64,000 nucleotides of DNA from Phenylobacterium kunshanense (GTDB lineage: Bacteria; Pseudomonadota; Alphaproteobacteria; Caulobacterales; Caulobacteraceae). The position numbers and the translations under genes were made by a program. Below, piece after piece: positions 18,452-27,503 of this stretch. The notes under the pieces are model-generated. The model did not search any database. It was not told where the DNA came from and was given only the letters and a program-made list of their open reading frames with translations. Within the stretch, counting starts at the first letter, position 1, and every line of letters begins with the position of its first letter. The DNA is taken from positions 310,001 through 374,000 of the forward strand of contig NZ_QFYS01000003.1 of assembly GCF_003254525.1 (NCBI RefSeq). The letters are read 5' to 3'.

Positions 18452-18906
18452 ACGACCGCCCCCCAGCACTCGACGCCTTCCCGCGCGGCCACTTCGGGCC
18501 ACTGGGAGACGACGCGATGCGCCAGCTTCCGCGCCAGGCGACCCGACGTCGACATGCGTTCGGAGTTGGCGATGCTGTCCACCCACAGTGTCCGGGCGCC
18601 CATCAGGCGGCCCAGCAGGATGAACGCCAGCATCGGCGCCGAACCGGTCGTGACGATCGCGCGGGGCCGCTCCTTCAGCAGGATCGCTACGGCCTTGAAA
18701 GCCACGGGCAGGAACGACTTCAGGTCGAACCGGGACGCATCGGGAATCACGTAGTAGCGGCTGCCGGCCACCTGTTCGGCGTAGCTGTCGAACATCGAGA
18801 CATAGGCGGTGTCGAACGACTCGAACGCCGGGCGCAGCCGCTGCAGCTGCACCCAGTGTCCGCCGCCGGACGCGAGCGCCAGGAGCCGGGGCTTGCGTGG
18901 GCTCAT
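18448..18906 (-). CDS. Alg14/PssD-like acceptor-binding half of a split glycosyltransferase
   Basis: The 152-residue product begins with RLLALASGGGHWVQLQRL, the glycine-rich N-terminal motif of Alg14/PssD, and ends with the typical QWPEVAAREG...WGAVV. This half carries the lipid-linked acceptor and membrane contact and recruits the Alg13-like subunit encoded immediately downstream (four-base overlap). Classical PssDE adds glucuronic acid in rhizobial EPS; which sugar is used here is not known. The gene follows the Gfo/Idh dehydrogenase by four bases. Confidence 0.88.
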   Translation of the reverse strand: MSPRKPRLLALASGGGHWVQLQRLRPAFESFDTAYVSMFDSYAEQVAGSRYYVIPDASRFDLKSFLPVAFKAVAILLKERPRAIVTTGSAPMLAFILLGRLMGARTLWVDSIANSERMSTSGRLARKLAHRVVSQWPEVAAREGVECWGAVV

Positions 18907-18910
18907 CCGG

Positions 18911-20017
18911 TCAGCGACCCAGCACGCGAGCCAGCAGTCCGCGTTGACGCGGCGCCGGGGCGGGCGCGCCCATGGCCGCCGCGGCCGGCGGCTCGGCGAA
19001 CGCGCGGGCCCGGATCAGTTCCAGCGTGTAATCCGTCTCGGCCGCGCTGCGGAAGTCGTTGACGTAGTCGCTGCTCGAGGCGGCCGCCGCGGCCGCAAAG
19101 CCCTCCATCTGCGCCGAGTACTCCTCGCCGCGCAGGTAGTAGCCGATCGGCGGCGTCAGGTCGGTGATGTAGCGGACCGTCCAACCCTTGTTGTAGCCCG
19201 GGGGCGGGTCACCCTTGAGGTAGACCTGCAATTCCTGGCGGTCGGCAGAGATCTTGCCTTCGTCGCCCCAGACCGTGATCCGGGTGGTCATCTTGCGCAT
19301 GGTCTCGTCGGACCAGTTGACCGACACTTGGCCGGTCACGCCGTCGTGGAAGCGCAGATTGGCGTACACCGCGTCCTCGACATCGGCCGAATACTGCTTG
19401 GTCAGGTCGGCGCCGATGCATTCCACGGGCCGGCCGACGTACCAGTTCATCAGGTTGATCGGGTGGGCGGCGTAGTCATAGAGGCAGCCGCCGCCTTCGC
19501 TCGATTGGCTGCGCCAGGTCTTGCCGACCGGCTTCAGCACCACCGGTCCGTAGGACTCGGCATGGACGTGGCGGATCTTGCCGATGGCGCCCGAGGCCAG
19601 CAGCCGTTTGGCTTCGGCGAACGTGCCGACGAACCGGTTATGATAGCCCGCCTGGCAGACGAGGCCGCGCCGAACGCCTTCGCCGGCGAGCTCGTCGCTG
19701 ACCGCCGCCGAAAGTGTCAGCGGCTTCTCGCAGAACACGTGCAGCCCGCGGGCCAGCGCCTCGCGGATCATGCTGTCGTGGAAGCGCGTGGGGGTGGCGA
19801 TGATCACGGCCTGCAGGCCGGGCTGCGCGATCGCCTCGGCGTAGTCCGGCACGTAGGTGAGGCCGCAGTGCTTCTCGACCATGTTGCCGAGCATGGCGAA
19901 GCTGTCGCAGACCGCAGTGACCTTCAGCCCCTGCGTCGCGTTCGCGATGGCCAGGTGGGAGACGCCCATCTTGCCGAGGCCGACCACAGCGACATTGATC
20001 CGATCCGCGCCGCTCAT
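18911..20017 (-). CDS. Gfo/Idh/MocA family NAD(P)-dependent sugar dehydrogenase
   Basis: This 368-residue protein has the N-terminal Rossmann motif VAVVGLGKMGVSH and the Gfo/Idh signature EKPL near residue 100, whose lysine takes part in catalysis. The C-terminal alpha/beta domain binds substrate. A GGAGGTGCG ribosome-binding site precedes the ATG. In surface-glycan operons such enzymes often oxidise C3 of a nucleotide sugar before transamination. A class III aminotransferase and a split glycosyltransferase lie in the same operon, so that role is plausible but unproven. Confidence 0.85.
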   Translation of the reverse strand: MSGADRINVAVVGLGKMGVSHLAIANATQGLKVTAVCDSFAMLGNMVEKHCGLTYVPDYAEAIAQPGLQAVIIATPTRFHDSMIREALARGLHVFCEKPLTLSAAVSDELAGEGVRRGLVCQAGYHNRFVGTFAEAKRLLASGAIGKIRHVHAESYGPVVLKPVGKTWRSQSSEGGGCLYDYAAHPINLMNWYVGRPVECIGADLTKQYSADVEDAVYANLRFHDGVTGQVSVNWSDETMRKMTTRITVWGDEGKISADRQELQVYLKGDPPPGYNKGWTVRYITDLTPPIGYYLRGEEYSAQMEGFAAAAAASSSDYVNDFRSAAETDYTLELIRARAFAEPPAAAAMGAPAPAPRQRGLLARVLGR

Positions 20018-20188
20018 CGCACCTCCTCAAGGCTGCCGCCCACACGCACACGTCGTCAGGCTGAGCACCCGCGACGACCCGTTACTCCGGATAAGGAGGA
20101 GGTTCGTAAGGAAGGGTTATCGCAGTTTCAACCTCGCAGCCGCCGCGCGCAGGGCACGGGTCGTCTGGGGCCTGCGGAAAGCCTCGCG
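20018..20188. other. Gap within the minus-strand glycan operon, possible internal promoter
   Basis: These 171 bases separate the amidase from the Gfo/Idh gene. No open gene or strong hairpin was seen. It is the widest gap in an otherwise packed operon, so a second promoter for the four downstream genes is possible. Confidence 0.35.
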
Positions 20189-21613
20189 TCACCCCCAAAC
20201 CTGCGGCCTGCGCTCCTTCCATGGCGCTTCCTTCTCGAGCTGGCCGGCCAATCGGAACAGCGTCGCCTCGTCGGCGTAGCGGGCGGTGAACATCATGCCG
20301 ATGGGCAGGCCGCTGGCATCCATTTCGAGCGGCAGGCTGAGCGAGGGCTGGCCCGAGAAGTTGAAGGGCGGGGTGAACGGGAAAATGCGGCCCTGCCGGC
20401 GGTTCACTTCCTTCGGCTCCAGGTTTACCGGGTCGATGAAGCCGATCTCGGGGACCGGCGTGCCCAGCACGGGGGTCAGGTAGACGTCCACGTCCTCGAA
20501 GAAGGCGAGGGTCTGCCTGTTGAGCATGCGCGTCTCCTGCAGCGACCGGAGGGCGTCGGCGCCGGTCTGGCGGCGACCGGCCTTCAGGGTGGCCCAGGTG
20601 AGAGGCTCAAGCTCATGCTCCTCCGGCTCGCGGCCGACGCGCTCGATGAGGCGGGCCATGCCGGCGGCGAAGTTGGAGGCGGCCGCCGCGCCGCGCGAGG
20701 CGTAGAGGGCGCGGTAGTCGATGCCGAGCCCGCGTTCGATCACTTCGTGGCCCAGGCCCTTCAGCAGGGCGGCGACGCGCTCCAGCGCGGCCTGGATCTC
20801 TGGATCGATGGGGCGGCCGGACGGTGTCTCGGACGACCAGGCGATTCGCAGTCGACCAGGGCTGCGGCCGACCTCGTCCAGATAGGGGCCGGACTTGGGC
20901 GGTGGCGGGTAGGGCGCCGCCGGATCGGGAAAGCCGGTGGCGTCCAGCATGGCGGCGGAATCGCGGACCGTGCGGCTGACCACATGGTCGACGACGTTGC
21001 CCAGGGCGTAGTCGAAACCGTCGGGCAAGTTCGGATTGCGGTCGCGGGTCACCTTCAGGCCGACGAGGCCACAGCACGCGGCCGGGATGCGGATCGAACC
21101 CAGGCCGTCCGAGGCGTGCGCGAGCGGAACCATGCCGGAGGCGACCGCCGCGGCCGATCCCCCGGACGATCCGCCGGCGATGTGGCCGGGGTTCCAGGGG
21201 TTGCGGCAGGGCCCCAGATGGGCGCTCTCCGTCGTGCCGGTGATGCCGTATTCGGGCGTGTTGGTCTTGCCGAGCGGGATCACGCCTGCGGCGCGATATC
21301 GGGTCGTGAGTCCGCCGTCGGCCTCGTCCACCACCTCGCGGGCAAAGCGGCTGCCATGGCTGTTGGGCCAGCCCGCGACCGGCATTCCCAGGTCCTTGAT
21401 CAGGAAAGGCACGCCCTTGAACGGCCCATCGGGCAGGTCACCCGCCGCCCGGCGCCGCGCCTCGTCGAAGGCGCTGAAAACCACGGCGTTGAGGGTCGGG
21501 TTGTGGCGCTCGATCCGGGCGATCGCGGCATCCACCAGTTCGACCGGGCTCACCTGTCCTCGGCGCACCAGGTCGGCGAGGCCGAGGCCGTCGTGTTCGG
21601 CGTAGTCGTCCAT
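20189..21613 (-). CDS. Amidase-signature family hydrolase
   Basis: This 474-residue enzyme has the amidase-signature core: a catalytic lysine in VPFLIKDLG near residue 75 and the Ser-rich loop AGGSSGGSAAAVASGM near residue 150, holding the cis-serine and nucleophile serine. It then has the segment GSIRIPAACCGLVGLK. Members hydrolyse amides of varied substrates and include GatA; the lack of a GatB/GatC context argues against a tRNA amidotransferase. The ATG at 21613 shares one base with the stop of the aminotransferase gene, so the pair is co-translated. Confidence 0.88.
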   Translation of the reverse strand: MDDYAEHDGLGLADLVRRGQVSPVELVDAAIARIERHNPTLNAVVFSAFDEARRRAAGDLPDGPFKGVPFLIKDLGMPVAGWPNSHGSRFAREVVDEADGGLTTRYRAAGVIPLGKTNTPEYGITGTTESAHLGPCRNPWNPGHIAGGSSGGSAAAVASGMVPLAHASDGLGSIRIPAACCGLVGLKVTRDRNPNLPDGFDYALGNVVDHVVSRTVRDSAAMLDATGFPDPAAPYPPPPKSGPYLDEVGRSPGRLRIAWSSETPSGRPIDPEIQAALERVAALLKGLGHEVIERGLGIDYRALYASRGAAAASNFAAGMARLIERVGREPEEHELEPLTWATLKAGRRQTGADALRSLQETRMLNRQTLAFFEDVDVYLTPVLGTPVPEIGFIDPVNLEPKEVNRRQGRIFPFTPPFNFSGQPSLSLPLEMDASGLPIGMMFTARYADEATLFRLAGQLEKEAPWKERRPQVWG

Positions 21614-22887
21614 CAGTGGGCTCCGGACAGGAAGGCGAGCTTCTCGACCGGACCCAGCGCCGGCGCCTGGCGCTTGAGGACGGCGAAGGCCGCCTCGGCC
21701 GCATCCAGCGTCTGGTCGATGTCGGCCTCGGTCATGGCGGCGCACAGGAACATGTTGTGCCAGGGGTGGACGTAGACGCCCCGGCTCAGCATCTCGGACG
21801 AGAAGCAGAAGCCTTTCCTGAGGTCCGGGTCGTCGTCGAACAGGAAGAGCGGCATGGTCGCCGGCCCGGTCTGCCGGAAGCCGAAGCCGGCGGCGCGGGC
21901 GCGGGCGTCGAGGCCGGCCCGGAGGCGATCGCCGAGGGCGGTGATCCGTTCCAGGTAGTCGGTCTCGCGCACCAGCCGCAGGGTCTCCAGCGCGGCGGCC
22001 ATCGTCGCCGCCTGGAACCAGAACGAGCCGGTCACATAGACCGAGGCCGCCGCCCGGCGTGCCTTCTCATTGCCCAGCATGACCGACAGCGGATGGCCGT
22101 TGGCGAGGCACTTGCCCCAGGTGGAGAGGTCGGGCGAGACGCCCAGCCGGCTCCAGGAACAGTCGCGAGACAGGCGGAAACCGGCGCGCACCTCATCGAC
22201 CACCAGCAGCGCTCCGGTGCGGTCGCAGAGCTCGCGCGCCTTGCGGGCGTAGGCCGCGTCGGGCTCGGCCTGATCGATGAAGGCGTCGTGCCGGAAGGGG
22301 GCGGCGAATATGGCGGCCAGATCGTCGCCGGCCTCCGCGACGGCGGCCTCCAGGCTGGCGACGTCGTTGTAGTCGCAGAAGATCTGGTGGGCCCGGTCGC
22401 TGTCGATCACACCGGCCGGCCTTGGCGTGCACCAGGGCAGGGCGCCGTGATAGGCGCCCTTGGCGCGGACGACGATGCGGCGCTTCGTGTGGGCGCGCGC
22501 CGTCGTCAGGGCCATGGTCGTGGCGTCCGTCCCGTTCTTGCAGAAGATCGCCCAGTCGGCGTGGCTGACCATGCGGACCAGCGTCTCGGCCAACTCCACC
22601 ATCAGGCCGGTGGGGCCGGTCAGGGTGTCGCCCTGCCCGAGTTGGCGCACGAAGGCCGCGTCGATTTCCGGGTGGGCGTAGCCGAACAGGTTCGGACCGT
22701 AGGCGCACATGAAGTCGAGGTAGCGGTTGCCGTCCGCGTCCCAGATGTGGGCGCCTTCGCCACGCTCGAAGAACTGGGGGTAGTCGTCAGGCAGAAGGCC
22801 CACGGACTGATGCCCGTACATCCCGCCCGGGATCACGGCCGCCGCTCGCTCCCGCAGCTCGCGGTCCCGGCTGTTCGATTGCGTCAT
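21613..22887 (-). CDS. Class III PLP-dependent aminotransferase (glutamate-1-semialdehyde aminomutase-like)
   Basis: The 424-residue fold-type I PLP enzyme shows DADGNRYLDFMCAYGP near the N terminus, the substrate/PLP segment FCKNGTDATTMAL, the PLP aspartate in LLVVDEVRAGFR, and the Schiff-base lysine in STWGKCLANGHPLS. This resembles HemL and related aminotransferases, but the operon context (amidase, sugar dehydrogenase, glycosyltransferase halves) suggests a specialised amine or amino-sugar step rather than haem synthesis. It is the first gene of the minus-strand operon. Confidence 0.88.
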   Translation of the reverse strand: MTQSNSRDRELRERAAAVIPGGMYGHQSVGLLPDDYPQFFERGEGAHIWDADGNRYLDFMCAYGPNLFGYAHPEIDAAFVRQLGQGDTLTGPTGLMVELAETLVRMVSHADWAIFCKNGTDATTMALTTARAHTKRRIVVRAKGAYHGALPWCTPRPAGVIDSDRAHQIFCDYNDVASLEAAVAEAGDDLAAIFAAPFRHDAFIDQAEPDAAYARKARELCDRTGALLVVDEVRAGFRLSRDCSWSRLGVSPDLSTWGKCLANGHPLSVMLGNEKARRAAASVYVTGSFWFQAATMAAALETLRLVRETDYLERITALGDRLRAGLDARARAAGFGFRQTGPATMPLFLFDDDPDLRKGFCFSSEMLSRGVYVHPWHNMFLCAAMTEADIDQTLDAAEAAFAVLKRQAPALGPVEKLAFLSGAH

Positions 22888-23000
22888 CCCGCGCCTCCCT
22901 TATCGTTGTTCATGAGCTTAGATCGCCGAACCCGCGCCTGCACAGCCGGATGTTTGACGGGTCTCAAGGCCGTGACCACCGGGGCGGGGCATAGGAAATC

Positions 23001-23408
23001 ATGGTCGAGACTTCTCACTTCCAACAGTTGCTGAGCGCAGCCGCCGCTCAGCCGCAGCCTCAACGTCTGCTGTTCACGTTCGCCACGGTCGAACTGCCCG
23101 ACGACGCCACCGTCCAGCAGCGGGAGCGGTTCCTGGCGGGCCGCGGCGGCGCCGTGGCGCCCCTGATGTGCGTGGACAAGGCGCCGGACGAGATCGCCGA
23201 CTTCGAGGCCCTGGTTGCGGAGTCCCGGCGGGCCGGTCCGCCCTGGCAGATGGTGTTCGCGGCCAGCCTCTCGGGGGTGGATGACCGACCACCCTCCAAG
23301 GCCGAGATCGAGACCGCGCTGCAGGCGATGGTGGATGCGGTGCGCCTGGGGGCGGTGGGCCGGTTCGCGGCCTACGACGCGAGCGGCGAGCACCTGCACT
23401 TCGGCTGA
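23001..23408 (+). CDS. Conserved hypothetical protein, about 135 residues
   Basis: The 135-residue product has the segments PQRLLFTFATVELPDDAT and VAPLMCVDKAPDEIADFEAL. From memory, similar small proteins are widespread in Proteobacteria and are often labelled ribonucleotide reductase subunit alpha. Nothing in this sequence supports that label: it is far too short for NrdA and has no catalytic cysteine set. Function is unknown. It has no signal peptide or membrane helix. Confidence 0.7.
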   Translation: MVETSHFQQLLSAAAAQPQPQRLLFTFATVELPDDATVQQRERFLAGRGGAVAPLMCVDKAPDEIADFEALVAESRRAGPPWQMVFAASLSGVDDRPPSKAEIETALQAMVDAVRLGAVGRFAAYDASGEHLHFG

Positions 23409-23455
23409 TACGCCGGACTGCATCTGCCGGCGCCGACTCCATGTAAACGCCGAGC

Positions 23456-24619
23456 ATGTCGCTGCCGGTGCGCCTTGGCCTGTTCTATTCGGCGATCTTC
23501 GTCGGCGCCGGAGTCAGCTCGCCCTACCTGCCGGTATGGTTCGCCCATCACGGGCTGAACGGCGCCCAGATCGGCCTCATCCTGTCGCTGCCGATGCTGG
23601 CCCGGGCGTTCACGGCGCCGCTGATCGCGGTGTGGGCCGACAGCTTCAGACTGCGGCGCACGGCCCTGATCGTCATGAGCCTCGCCGTCACCGCCGCCTA
23701 TACGGCGATGGCGCTGCCGCTGGGTTTCGCCGGCTGGACCGTCGTGTGGTTCGTGGCCTCGTCGACCTTTTCGACCCTCTCGCCGCTCACCGACGTCATC
23801 GTGCTGAACAGGGCCCGGCGGGACGGATTCAACTACGGCTGGCCGCGCGGCATCGGCTCGGTGGCCTTCATCATCGCCAACATCACCATGGGCGCGATCC
23901 TCACCTGGGGCTCGCCCGACCTCGTGCTCGTCTGGATGGTTGCGGCGGTGGCGCTGACGGCGCTAGCGGCGCGGGTGCTGCTGCCGCCCGATCCGGTACA
24001 TGAGGAGGGGCACGTCGCCACGGCGTCCGACCGGTTTGCGGGCCTCGGCGACCTGCTGCGCGACCCTGGCTTCATGCTCGCGGCCGTATCCGCCGGCCTG
24101 ATCCAGTCGGGCCATGCCTTCTACTACAGCTTCTCGACCTTGGCCTGGAAACAGCAGGGCATCCCGGAAAGCCTGACCGGCGTCCTGTGGGGCATCGCCG
24201 TGGCCGTCGAGGTAATGTTCCTGTGGTTCATGGAGCCATGGCGGAGGCGCGTGGGGCCGCGCAACCTGCTCGCGCTGGGGGCCGTGGCCGCCATCGTCCG
24301 CTGGACCGCCCTGGCGTTCGCCCCGCCGCTCTGGCTGATCCTGCTGCTGCAGCCACTGCATGTGCTGAGCTTCGCGGCGACGTTCCTGGCCTCGCTGCAG
24401 CTCGTGGAGCGGCTCTCCACCCCGCGGAACGCCTCGGCGGCCCAGGCGATCAACTCGGCGCTTTCCGGCGGGGTCCTGATGGGGGTGGCGACGATGGCGT
24501 CGGGGCCGCTGTTCGACAGGTTCGGCGCCCAGGGCTATCTGCTCATGTCGGCCATGTGCCTTGCAGGCTTGATCGGGGCCCTTCGACTCTATGGAGTGCG
24601 CCGACTGGATCCAGCCTGA
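23456..24619 (+). CDS. MFS transporter (3-phenylpropionate/nucleoside permease-like subgroup)
   Basis: The 387-residue protein has twelve predicted membrane helices and the start LGLFYSAIFVGAGVSSPYLPVWF, which fits the MFS_1-like subgroup that includes the HcaT-type 3-phenylpropionic acid transporter. The loop VWADSFRLRRTAL follows helix 2. The substrate is unknown. It lies nine bases before the lactonase-like gene on the same strand, so the two may be co-transcribed. Confidence 0.82.
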   Translation: MSLPVRLGLFYSAIFVGAGVSSPYLPVWFAHHGLNGAQIGLILSLPMLARAFTAPLIAVWADSFRLRRTALIVMSLAVTAAYTAMALPLGFAGWTVVWFVASSTFSTLSPLTDVIVLNRARRDGFNYGWPRGIGSVAFIIANITMGAILTWGSPDLVLVWMVAAVALTALAARVLLPPDPVHEEGHVATASDRFAGLGDLLRDPGFMLAAVSAGLIQSGHAFYYSFSTLAWKQQGIPESLTGVLWGIAVAVEVMFLWFMEPWRRRVGPRNLLALGAVAAIVRWTALAFAPPLWLILLLQPLHVLSFAATFLASLQLVERLSTPRNASAAQAINSALSGGVLMGVATMASGPLFDRFGAQGYLLMSAMCLAGLIGALRLYGVRRLDPA

Positions 24620-24628
24620 GGAACTCCG

Positions 24629-25384
24629 ATGACCCGCCTGTTCGGCTGCGTGTGCGGCCAGTTTCACAGTCCCGGAGCCGGCATGGGCCTCGCCGCCGAG
24701 CGGGTCACCGTGCCGATCCCGTTCTACGTCATCGAGCATCCGGATGGCGTGGCGCTGTTCGACGCGGGCCTGCACGACGACATGCAGGCCGCCGAGGACC
24801 CCTATCGGCAACAGCTCCGGCGTCAGGGCATGGACGTGTCGCTGACGGCCGAGGAAACCGTGGCGCATCACCTCGAGCGGCTGGAGATTGACGCGGAGAA
24901 GGTGCGCTACGTGGTGCTTTCGCACCTGCACTTCGATCACGCGGGCGGGCTCAACCGGCTGCCGAACGCCACGTTGGTCGTCCAGTCGCGGGAGTGGGCG
25001 GCCGGAGCGGACGACGAGACGGCGCGGCGCTATTTCCTGCCGAAACGATTCTTCGACCTGGGCCATGAGGTACGGCTGGTCGATGGCGAGCACGACCTGT
25101 TCGGCGACGGGTCGGTCACCTGTCTCCCGAGTCACGGCCACACGCCGGGGCATCAGTCGCTGCGGGTGCGAAGCGCCCAGGGCGACCACATCCTCGTGGG
25201 CGACGCCTGTTACACCGCCGAAGCCGCTATGAACCGCACGTTCCCGGCCTTCGCCGACCAGGCCGCCATGAACCAGGCCCTGGACGCGCTGCTGGCGCGT
25301 CGCGATCGCGACACGGTGGTGATCTATGGCCACGATCCGGGCCAGTGGGGCGACAAGGCGCTGCTGCCCAGCGTCCGACCCTGA
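24629..25384 (+). CDS. Metallo-beta-lactamase fold hydrolase, N-acyl homoserine lactonase-like
   Basis: This 251-residue enzyme has the two-zinc motif HxHxDH in VLSHLHFDHAGG (about residue 95), further metal ligands in LPSHGHTPGHQSL and LVGDACYTAE, and a late YGHDPGQW. The overall pattern and length match the AttM/AiiA lactonase branch, which opens the lactone ring of acyl-homoserine lactones and so quenches quorum sensing. Related hydrolases act on other lactones, so the substrate is not settled. No luxI/luxR genes lie in this window. Confidence 0.82.
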   Translation: MTRLFGCVCGQFHSPGAGMGLAAERVTVPIPFYVIEHPDGVALFDAGLHDDMQAAEDPYRQQLRRQGMDVSLTAEETVAHHLERLEIDAEKVRYVVLSHLHFDHAGGLNRLPNATLVVQSREWAAGADDETARRYFLPKRFFDLGHEVRLVDGEHDLFGDGSVTCLPSHGHTPGHQSLRVRSAQGDHILVGDACYTAEAAMNRTFPAFADQAAMNQALDALLARRDRDTVVIYGHDPGQWGDKALLPSVRP

Positions 25385-25445
25385 CGTGGGGACAGACTTG
25401 CGGGCGACCTGACCCCGCCCCCAAATCCCCGGCGGGAGGATCATC

Positions 25446-26465
25446 ATGCGCGCACTGAACGTCGCCGCCCCGTGGGGCCTGGACGCCATCAAGATTGTCG
25501 AACTGCCCGACCCCAAGCCCGGCCCGGGCGAGGTGCTGGTGCGGATGAAGGCCGCGTCGCTGAACTATCGCGACTGGCTGATGGTCAACGGCATGTACGG
25601 CCGCAGCTCGGCCACCACCACCGACGTGATCACGCCCTTTTCCGACGGCTGCGGCGTGGTGGAGGCGATCGGCGAGGGCGTCACCCGCTTCAAGCCGGGC
25701 GACCGGGTCGCGACGCTGTTCTTCCAGGGGTGGATCTCCGGGCCGCCGACCGTGGAGAAGGCCGTCACGTCGCTGGGCTTTCCGATTCCCGGCGCGGGCG
25801 CGGAACTCCAGACGTTCAGCCAGGAGGGCCTCTCCAAGGTCCCCGACTTCCTGACGGATCAGGAGGTGGCCACGCTGCCGTGCGCCGCGCTGACGGCCTG
25901 GCGCGCGCTGTTCGAGGACGCGAGCCTCCAGCCGGGCGACACCGTCGTGCTGCAGGGCACCGGCGGGGTGTCGATCTTCGGCCTGCAGTTCGCCCATGCC
26001 GCCGGGTACCGCACCCTCATCACCTCGTCCTCGGACGAGAAGCTCGAGCGGGCCAAGGCGCTCGGGGCCGATCACGTCGTCAACTACAAGGCGACGCCGG
26101 CCTGGTCGAAGCCGGTCAAGGCGGCCACGGGAGGCAAGGGCGCTGACTTCATCATGGAGGTTGGCGGCGGCGGCACGATCCAGGAGAGCATGAAGGCCAT
26201 CCGGATCGGCGGGCACATCTCGATCATCGGTGTGGTCGCCGGCGCCGGCGAACCCTTCAACCCGGCCGGCCTGATCGGCAACGCGGCCAAGCTGCAGGGC
26301 GTGTTTGTCGGCTCCCGCGACATGTTCGAGGCCATGTGCCGGGCGATCGAGCTGCACCAGATCCGGCCCGTGGTCGACAAGGTGTTCGCTTGGACCGACG
26401 CCAAGGCCGCCTTCTCGGCAATGGCCGCGGGCGAGCACTTCGGGAAGATCGTCCTGGAGTTCTAG
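25446..26465 (+). CDS. Zinc-independent alcohol dehydrogenase / quinone oxidoreductase family (MDR superfamily)
   Basis: The 339-residue protein has the GroES-like N-terminal domain with ALNYRDWLMVNGMYG, then a Rossmann domain with VVLQGTGGVSIFGLQFAHA for NAD(P)H. The cysteine/histidine set of zinc alcohol dehydrogenases is absent at the usual sites, placing it among the zinc-independent quinone-oxidoreductase-like members. A GGGAGG ribosome-binding site precedes the ATG. Its stop overlaps the convergent TPR-glycosyltransferase gene by four bases. Substrate unknown. Confidence 0.85.
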   Translation: MRALNVAAPWGLDAIKIVELPDPKPGPGEVLVRMKAASLNYRDWLMVNGMYGRSSATTTDVITPFSDGCGVVEAIGEGVTRFKPGDRVATLFFQGWISGPPTVEKAVTSLGFPIPGAGAELQTFSQEGLSKVPDFLTDQEVATLPCAALTAWRALFEDASLQPGDTVVLQGTGGVSIFGLQFAHAAGYRTLITSSSDEKLERAKALGADHVVNYKATPAWSKPVKAATGGKGADFIMEVGGGGTIQESMKAIRIGGHISIIGVVAGAGEPFNPAGLIGNAAKLQGVFVGSRDMFEAMCRAIELHQIRPVVDKVFAWTDAKAAFSAMAAGEHFGKIVLEF

Positions 26466-27493
26466 CGAGCCGCGAGCGCCGCTTCGACCGCGCTCAGCAC
26501 GCTGTCCCAGTCTTCCGCCATCGGCTGCCGGAACAGCCGGGCGGACGGATACCAGCGGCATCCGTCGCGGCCGCGCTCATAGCGCCAGTCGGTGCCGACC
26601 TGGGCCAGCAGGATCCAGGTGGGTTTGCCGAGGCTGGCGGCGAGGTGGGCGATGGCCGTGTCGACGGAGATCACCAGGTCCAGGCCGGCGATGATGTCCG
26701 CCGTCTCCTGGAAGTCGCGCGCGCCGGTGGCCTCGGGCGACAGGTCGCGGCCCAGCGCGCGCAATCGGGCCGCGGCGGCCGGGGTCATTGAGCGGTTGCG
26801 ATCGTTGGCCTGGCTCGGTCGCCCCTGGACGACGACCCCGACGCCTCCCCGCGATGCGGCGGCAGTCCCACGAAGCGGCGCCGGCGGCGGCAGGTTGTCG
26901 AGCGTGACGCCCAGTCGACCGGGCAGGGAGCAGAGGAAGGCCGAACAGTCCCCCGCGGGGATCGGGTCGCTGCCGTCGCCCGCCAGCACCTCGACGCCGA
27001 GGCTTTGGAACAGCCGCTTGAGGGGTGGCCCCACGACGAAGCTGACCCGCCCGCTCTGCTCCCTCAGCAACGGCAGGAACCGCGCGAACATGATCTGGTC
27101 GCCAAAGCCCTGCTCGCCAACCACCACGATGTGACGTCCCGCCAGGGGCTCGCCCATCCACTCCGGCGAAGGCAGGTCGAGCCGGGGCATCGGCGTGGCG
27201 GGGTCGCGGCGCCGCGCCTCCATCAGCGGCCAACCCTCGGCATATCGCCCCTGGGCCATCAACTGGCGGCCCAGGCTGTTCTCGGCGCTGGCGACGCCCG
27301 GCGCCAGCTCCAGCGAGCGGCGCAGCAACGCCTCGGCCTCGGCATGACGTCCGAGCGCTGCGAGCAGCACCGCCAGGTTCTGCAGGATCTTGGGATGCTC
27401 GGGCAGCGCCCGATACATCGCCTCGGCCTTGTCGAGAACACCGGCCTGATGCGCGGCCAGGGCCGCCTGGAAACGGGTGTTGAGGTCGGTCAC
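26462..27493 (-). CDS. TPR-repeat protein fused to a GT9-like glycosyltransferase domain
   Basis: The 343-residue product starts with about three TPR-like helical repeats (residues 1-100, for example YAEGWPLMEARR). It continues with a heptosyltransferase-like domain holding VVGEQGFGDQIMFARFLPL and, later, DLVISVDTAIAHLAASLGKPTW, the sugar-nucleotide binding phrase of GT9-type enzymes. Such fusions are common in alphaproteobacterial surface-glycan loci. I chose the GTG at 27493, ten bases after the preceding gene, over an in-frame ATG at 27538 that would overlap that gene. The acceptor is unknown. Confidence 0.78.
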   Translation of the reverse strand: MTDLNTRFQAALAAHQAGVLDKAEAMYRALPEHPKILQNLAVLLAALGRHAEAEALLRRSLELAPGVASAENSLGRQLMAQGRYAEGWPLMEARRRDPATPMPRLDLPSPEWMGEPLAGRHIVVVGEQGFGDQIMFARFLPLLREQSGRVSFVVGPPLKRLFQSLGVEVLAGDGSDPIPAGDCSAFLCSLPGRLGVTLDNLPPPAPLRGTAAASRGGVGVVVQGRPSQANDRNRSMTPAAAARLRALGRDLSPEATGARDFQETADIIAGLDLVISVDTAIAHLAASLGKPTWILLAQVGTDWRYERGRDGCRWYPSARLFRQPMAEDWDSVLSAVEAALAAR

Positions 27494-27503
27494 GGCGCCG
27501 GTC

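Noticed and set aside
18809..21775. A 988-codon open frame on the plus strand
   Set aside because: It is antisense to four well-supported minus-strand genes and is Arg/Gly/Ala/Val-rich low-complexity sequence, as expected for a shadow frame in high-GC DNA.
23001..23408. Labelling this protein as ribonucleotide reductase subunit alpha
   Set aside because: The product is 135 residues with no NrdA catalytic features; the name circulates in databases without support from this sequence.
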